A stretch of DNA of 7,683 bases, taken from NCBI GenBank assembly GCA_002436485.1, contig DJMK01000171.1:1-7683 (forward strand). The letters run 5' to 3'. The notes below the pieces were generated by a model. It made no database searches. It was not told the DNA's origin and worked only from the letters and a program-made list of their open reading frames with translations. Positions 5,646-7,683 of the stretch are shown in pieces. This DNA is from Proteobacteria bacterium UBA6492 (lineage in GTDB: Bacteria > Pseudomonadota > Gammaproteobacteria > UBA6429 > Thiohalophilaceae). Every line of letters begins with the position of its first letter. Within the stretch, counting starts at the first letter, position 1. Both the position numbers and the translations under genes were made by a program.

Positions 5646-6002
5646 ATGGATATTATTTATTTAAATGACCTTGAAATTGAAACAATTATAGGCATTTACG
5701 ACTGGGAACGGGAAGTTAAGCAAAAAATCCGCATTGATCTGGAAATGGCTACCGATATTGGGGCGGCGGCTGTGTCGGATAATATCGATGATACCGTCAA
5801 TTACAAAGCGGTGGCGAAACGCCTTATCCAATTTGTAGGTGAGAGCGAGTTTCAGCTGGTTGAGACCCTTGCTGAGCGCATTGCGGACATTGTTATTTCT
5901 GAATTCAGTATTCCCTGGGTTCGATTACGTGTGAATAAACCCGGTGCAGTACGTTACGCTGGCGACGTGGGCGTTGTCATAGAGCGGGGCAGAAAAGAGT
6001 AA
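5646..6002 (+). CDS. folB: Dihydroneopterin aldolase FolB
   Basis: Cytoplasmic folate-pathway enzyme that cleaves 7,8-dihydroneopterin to 6-hydroxymethyl-7,8-dihydropterin and glycolaldehyde, with epimerase activity common in the family. At 118 residues it has the family length (E. coli about 122). Conserved blocks: GIYDWER (16-22), DDTVNYKAVAKRL (48-60, with the pterin-site Tyr53), FQLVETLAERIA (69-80, with substrate-anchoring Glu73) and VNKPGAVRYA (96-105, with catalytic-type Lys98). The ATG is preceded by GGTGG about nine bases upstream. folK follows seven bases after the stop, so the product passes to the next enzyme of the pathway. Divergent from plsY. Confidence 0.97.
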   Translation: MDIIYLNDLEIETIIGIYDWEREVKQKIRIDLEMATDIGAAAVSDNIDDTVNYKAVAKRLIQFVGESEFQLVETLAERIADIVISEFSIPWVRLRVNKPGAVRYAGDVGVVIERGRKE

Positions 6003-6009
6003 TAAAACA

Positions 6010-6507
6010 GTGGTCAAGGTCTATGTCAGCGTTGGTAGTAACATCAATCGGGAACCCAATATCCGATCCTGTATTGCGTCACTTAAAAAGCATTTTGGCG
6101 AAATTGGCAGTTCATCTGTATATGAAACCATTGCGGTGGGTTTTGAAGGTGATAATTTTTATAATCTCGTGGTGAGTTTTGAGGCAGATGACCCCGAGGA
6201 GGTTTCCAGCATTCTCCACCGAATAGAAGAAGAGCATGGACGCCAACGCAGCGAAAAACGTTTTTCCGACCGCACACTGGACCTCGACCTGCTGCTTTTT
6301 GGCGAAAAAGATTTACAATCAAAAGGTTATGATGTTCCCCGTCAAGAAATCACCCGCTATGCCTTCGTTCTTGCGCCATTGGCCGAATTGGCACCTGACG
6401 AATCACACCCGTTGCTTGGTACTACTTACGCAGATTTGTGGGTACAATACTGTGTAGACCATCCTAACGAGGTAGATGCGATCTGGCCGGTGACATTTTC
6501 CTGGTAG
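6010..6507 (+). CDS. folK: HPPK, 2-amino-4-hydroxy-6-hydroxymethyldihydropteridine pyrophosphokinase FolK
   Basis: Transfers pyrophosphate from ATP to 6-hydroxymethyl-7,8-dihydropterin, priming it for dihydropteroate synthase. 165 residues, against about 159 in E. coli. The N-terminal VYVSVGSNI (4-12), NFYNLVVSFEAD (49-60) and the signature DRTLDLDLLLFG (87-98) are present; D91 and D93 are the magnesium-binding aspartates. R78, R80 and R84 supply the basic loop that grips ATP. The reading frame starts at GTG (6010), which keeps the canonical N-terminus; no ATG exists further upstream in the short gap after folB. Only a weak purine stretch precedes it, so it is probably translationally coupled to folB. 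No obvious intrinsic terminator follows. Confidence 0.97.
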   Translation: MVKVYVSVGSNINREPNIRSCIASLKKHFGEIGSSSVYETIAVGFEGDNFYNLVVSFEADDPEEVSSILHRIEEEHGRQRSEKRFSDRTLDLDLLLFGEKDLQSKGYDVPRQEITRYAFVLAPLAELAPDESHPLLGTTYADLWVQYCVDHPNEVDAIWPVTFSW

Positions 6508-6574
6508 TACCCGACTTACCTTATTTATCAAGCAATTACCCGGTTAGTTGATATATTTACAGGGTTATTTCAGG

Positions 6575-6601
6575 TAAATTTTAGCCAGTCTTATCCGATA
6601 A
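6575..6601 (+). promoter_or_regulatory. FliA (sigma-28)-type promoter of the REC-GGDEF gene
   Basis: TAAATTTT (6575-6582) and TCCGATAA (6594-6601) are separated by exactly 11 bases. The enterobacterial sigma-28 consensus is TAAAGTTT-N11-GCCGATAA, so each half matches at seven of eight positions with ideal spacing. Transcription would begin near 6608, leaving a leader of about 125 bases before the ATG at 6732. A separate TATAAT (6673-6678) could be a sigma-70 -10 box, but no good -35 precedes it. Confidence 0.65.
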
Positions 6602-6621
6602 ATTGTTAGGTGTTCAGGTAG

Positions 6622-6636
6622 AGTAGTGAAACTACT
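6622..6636. repeat. Perfect hairpin in the leader of the REC-GGDEF gene
   Basis: AGTAGT-GAA-ACTACT has six-base perfect arms with a three-base centre. It lies about 15 bases downstream of the start predicted for the FliA-like promoter, so it would form near the 5' end of that transcript. The run TTAAAAAG follows. It could be an operator or an RNA-stabilising hairpin; too weak and T-poor to call a terminator. Confidence 0.4.
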
Positions 6637-6731
6637 TAAAAAGTTAATCCGTCATCTTGCTGTCAAACCACCTATAATTAAACAGATGGACGGTAGAGAT
6701 CAGCAGCATTTTAAGGCATGTGTAAAGTAAG

Positions 6732-7683
6732 ATGAGCAGCGAATCAGCAGTGAATACCGCCGATGTGGATGCGTATGTAGAAGAAAAACGGCCCACAACT
6801 GAGTATTCCGCCAAACCGAAACTTCTTATCGTTGACGATTCCGCAACGATACGGGCGACGTTGTCGCGAGCTGTAGGGGATGAGTTTGATTCGATCGAGG
6901 CAACTAACGGTGAAGAAGCCTGGCGCCTGCTGGGTAACGATGAATCCATCGATCTTGTTGTGACCGATCTGGCTATGCCGCGTATGGATGGTTACGATCT
7001 GATTAAACAGATGCGTACTCATAACTCAAGCCGCCTGGTCAATATGCCGGTTATCGTGGTGACAGGCGCTAACGATACCGAAGCGAGAGAGCAGGCTTTT
7101 ATTGCCGGTGCCAATGATTTTATTGCCAAGACAAGTGACCACGTTGAGTTCCTCGCCCGGGTGCGTGCTCATGTTAAGCTCGCGCAAACAATTCAGGAAC
7201 TGGAGCAGAGCCGACGTTTCTTAAAGGAACAGGCCAACACCGATCCACTCACCAAGCTGGCAAACCGCCGCAGCTTTTTTCAGGCAGCAGCTTCCAGCCT
7301 GGCGCAAATGCAACGCCAGAACGAACACTTCAGTATTATTATTCTCGATATCGATCACTTTAAAAATATCAATGATACTTATGGCCACCAGGCCGGTGAC
7401 GTGGTTTTGCAGGCCGTGGCCCATGAACTGGGTGCCGAGCTTCGTGCCAGTGATGTAATTGCCCGTTTTGGCGGTGAAGAGTTTGTCATGCTGTTGCCTG
7501 ATACTGATGTTGAAGAGGCCAATGAGATTGCTGCCCGCCTGCGTTGTCGTATCGAGGCGCTGAACTGGGAAGACAGGGTGCCCGAGTTGCAATCAGTGAC
7601 CGCTTCCTTTGGCATTGCCTGTCTTGAGGCAGACTTCAAGCTTGAGGTGGATGAAGCCAGCACCTGGTTGCTGGAAATGGCAG
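6732..7683 (+). CDS. REC-GGDEF response regulator, diguanylate cyclase; C-terminus cut by window edge
   Basis: Phosphorylation-controlled enzyme predicted to make cyclic di-GMP from two GTP. After a ~28-residue polar N-terminus comes a receiver domain (~30-150). It has the acidic pair D35-D36, phospho-acceptor D79 (VVTDLAMPRMDG), T111 and K133, all needed for phosphorylation. A short, probably coiled-coil linker (~150-168) leads to DPLTKLANRR (171-180), the start of the GGDEF domain. LDIDHFKNIND (205-215) carries metal-binding D206. The active-site loop is GGEEF (247-251), a catalytically competent variant. An RxxD inhibitory site, R238-A-S-D241, sits exactly five residues before it, so product inhibition is likely. 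The window ends at residue 317, lacking perhaps the last 20 or more. The ATG at 6732 has no good Shine-Dalgarno. A partner histidine kinase is not in view. The upstream FliA-like promoter suggests a link with motility. Confidence 0.95.
   Translation, partial: MSSESAVNTADVDAYVEEKRPTTEYSAKPKLLIVDDSATIRATLSRAVGDEFDSIEATNGEEAWRLLGNDESIDLVVTDLAMPRMDGYDLIKQMRTHNSSRLVNMPVIVVTGANDTEAREQAFIAGANDFIAKTSDHVEFLARVRAHVKLAQTIQELEQSRRFLKEQANTDPLTKLANRRSFFQAAASSLAQMQRQNEHFSIIILDIDHFKNINDTYGHQAGDVVLQAVAHELGAELRASDVIARFGGEEFVMLLPDTDVEEANEIAARLRCRIEALNWEDRVPELQSVTASFGIACLEADFKLEVDEASTWLLEMA

Noticed and set aside
6508..6600. Intrinsic terminator after folK
   Set aside because: Only scattered short TTACC/GGTAA complementarity over about 60 bases; no GC-rich stem with a T-run.
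6644..7022. Minus-strand frames opposite the REC domain
   Set aside because: The opposite strand gives an unbroken REC-GGDEF protein with all catalytic residues, so these are shadows.

Overview
The window looks like ordinary chromosomal DNA from a gammaproteobacterium of roughly even base composition. The best taxonomic clue is the plsY/folB divergent pair, an arrangement I know from Escherichia coli and relatives. A type I glutamine synthetase with a sigma-54/NtrC-type control region and a conserved adenylylation tyrosine fits too. I cannot name a genus. No tRNA, rRNA, CRISPR array, insertion sequence or integration scar is visible.

Layout. (1) 1-1222, minus strand: glnA, cut by the left edge. 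(2) 1223-1566: the glnA control region, with a -24/-12 promoter and two 17-bp NtrC-like sites about 100 and 130 bases upstream of the expected transcription start. (3) 1567-4089, minus strand: a tight three-gene cluster, transcribed in the order ThiI-like PP-loop enzyme with a probable NFACT-R-like RNA-binding tail, TusA-family sulfur carrier, CDF metal exporter. The overlaps are 4 and 29 bases. (4) 4221-4772, minus strand: an unrecognised 183-residue protein. (5) 4924-5511, minus strand: plsY, divergent from folB. (6) 5646-6507, plus strand: folB and folK, consecutive-pathway folate enzymes separated by 7 bases. (7) 6508-6731: a leader with a strong match to a flagellar (FliA, sigma-28) promoter. 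(8) 6732-7683, plus strand: a REC-GGDEF response regulator/diguanylate cyclase, cut by the right edge.

How the genes fit together. glnA assimilates ammonium, and its promoter layout predicts induction by nitrogen limitation. The PP-loop enzyme and TusA make a plausible sulfur-relay pair for tRNA thiolation, and the translationally linked metal exporter is an unexpected partner. FolB and FolK act in the same branch of folate synthesis, and PlsY makes lysophosphatidate for phospholipids. The FliA-like promoter suggests that c-di-GMP synthesis by the last gene is timed with flagellar gene expression.

The most interesting items are the PP-loop/TusA/CDF operon, the FliA-like promoter before the diguanylate cyclase, and the complete nitrogen-control architecture of glnA. 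No wholly new system stands out.
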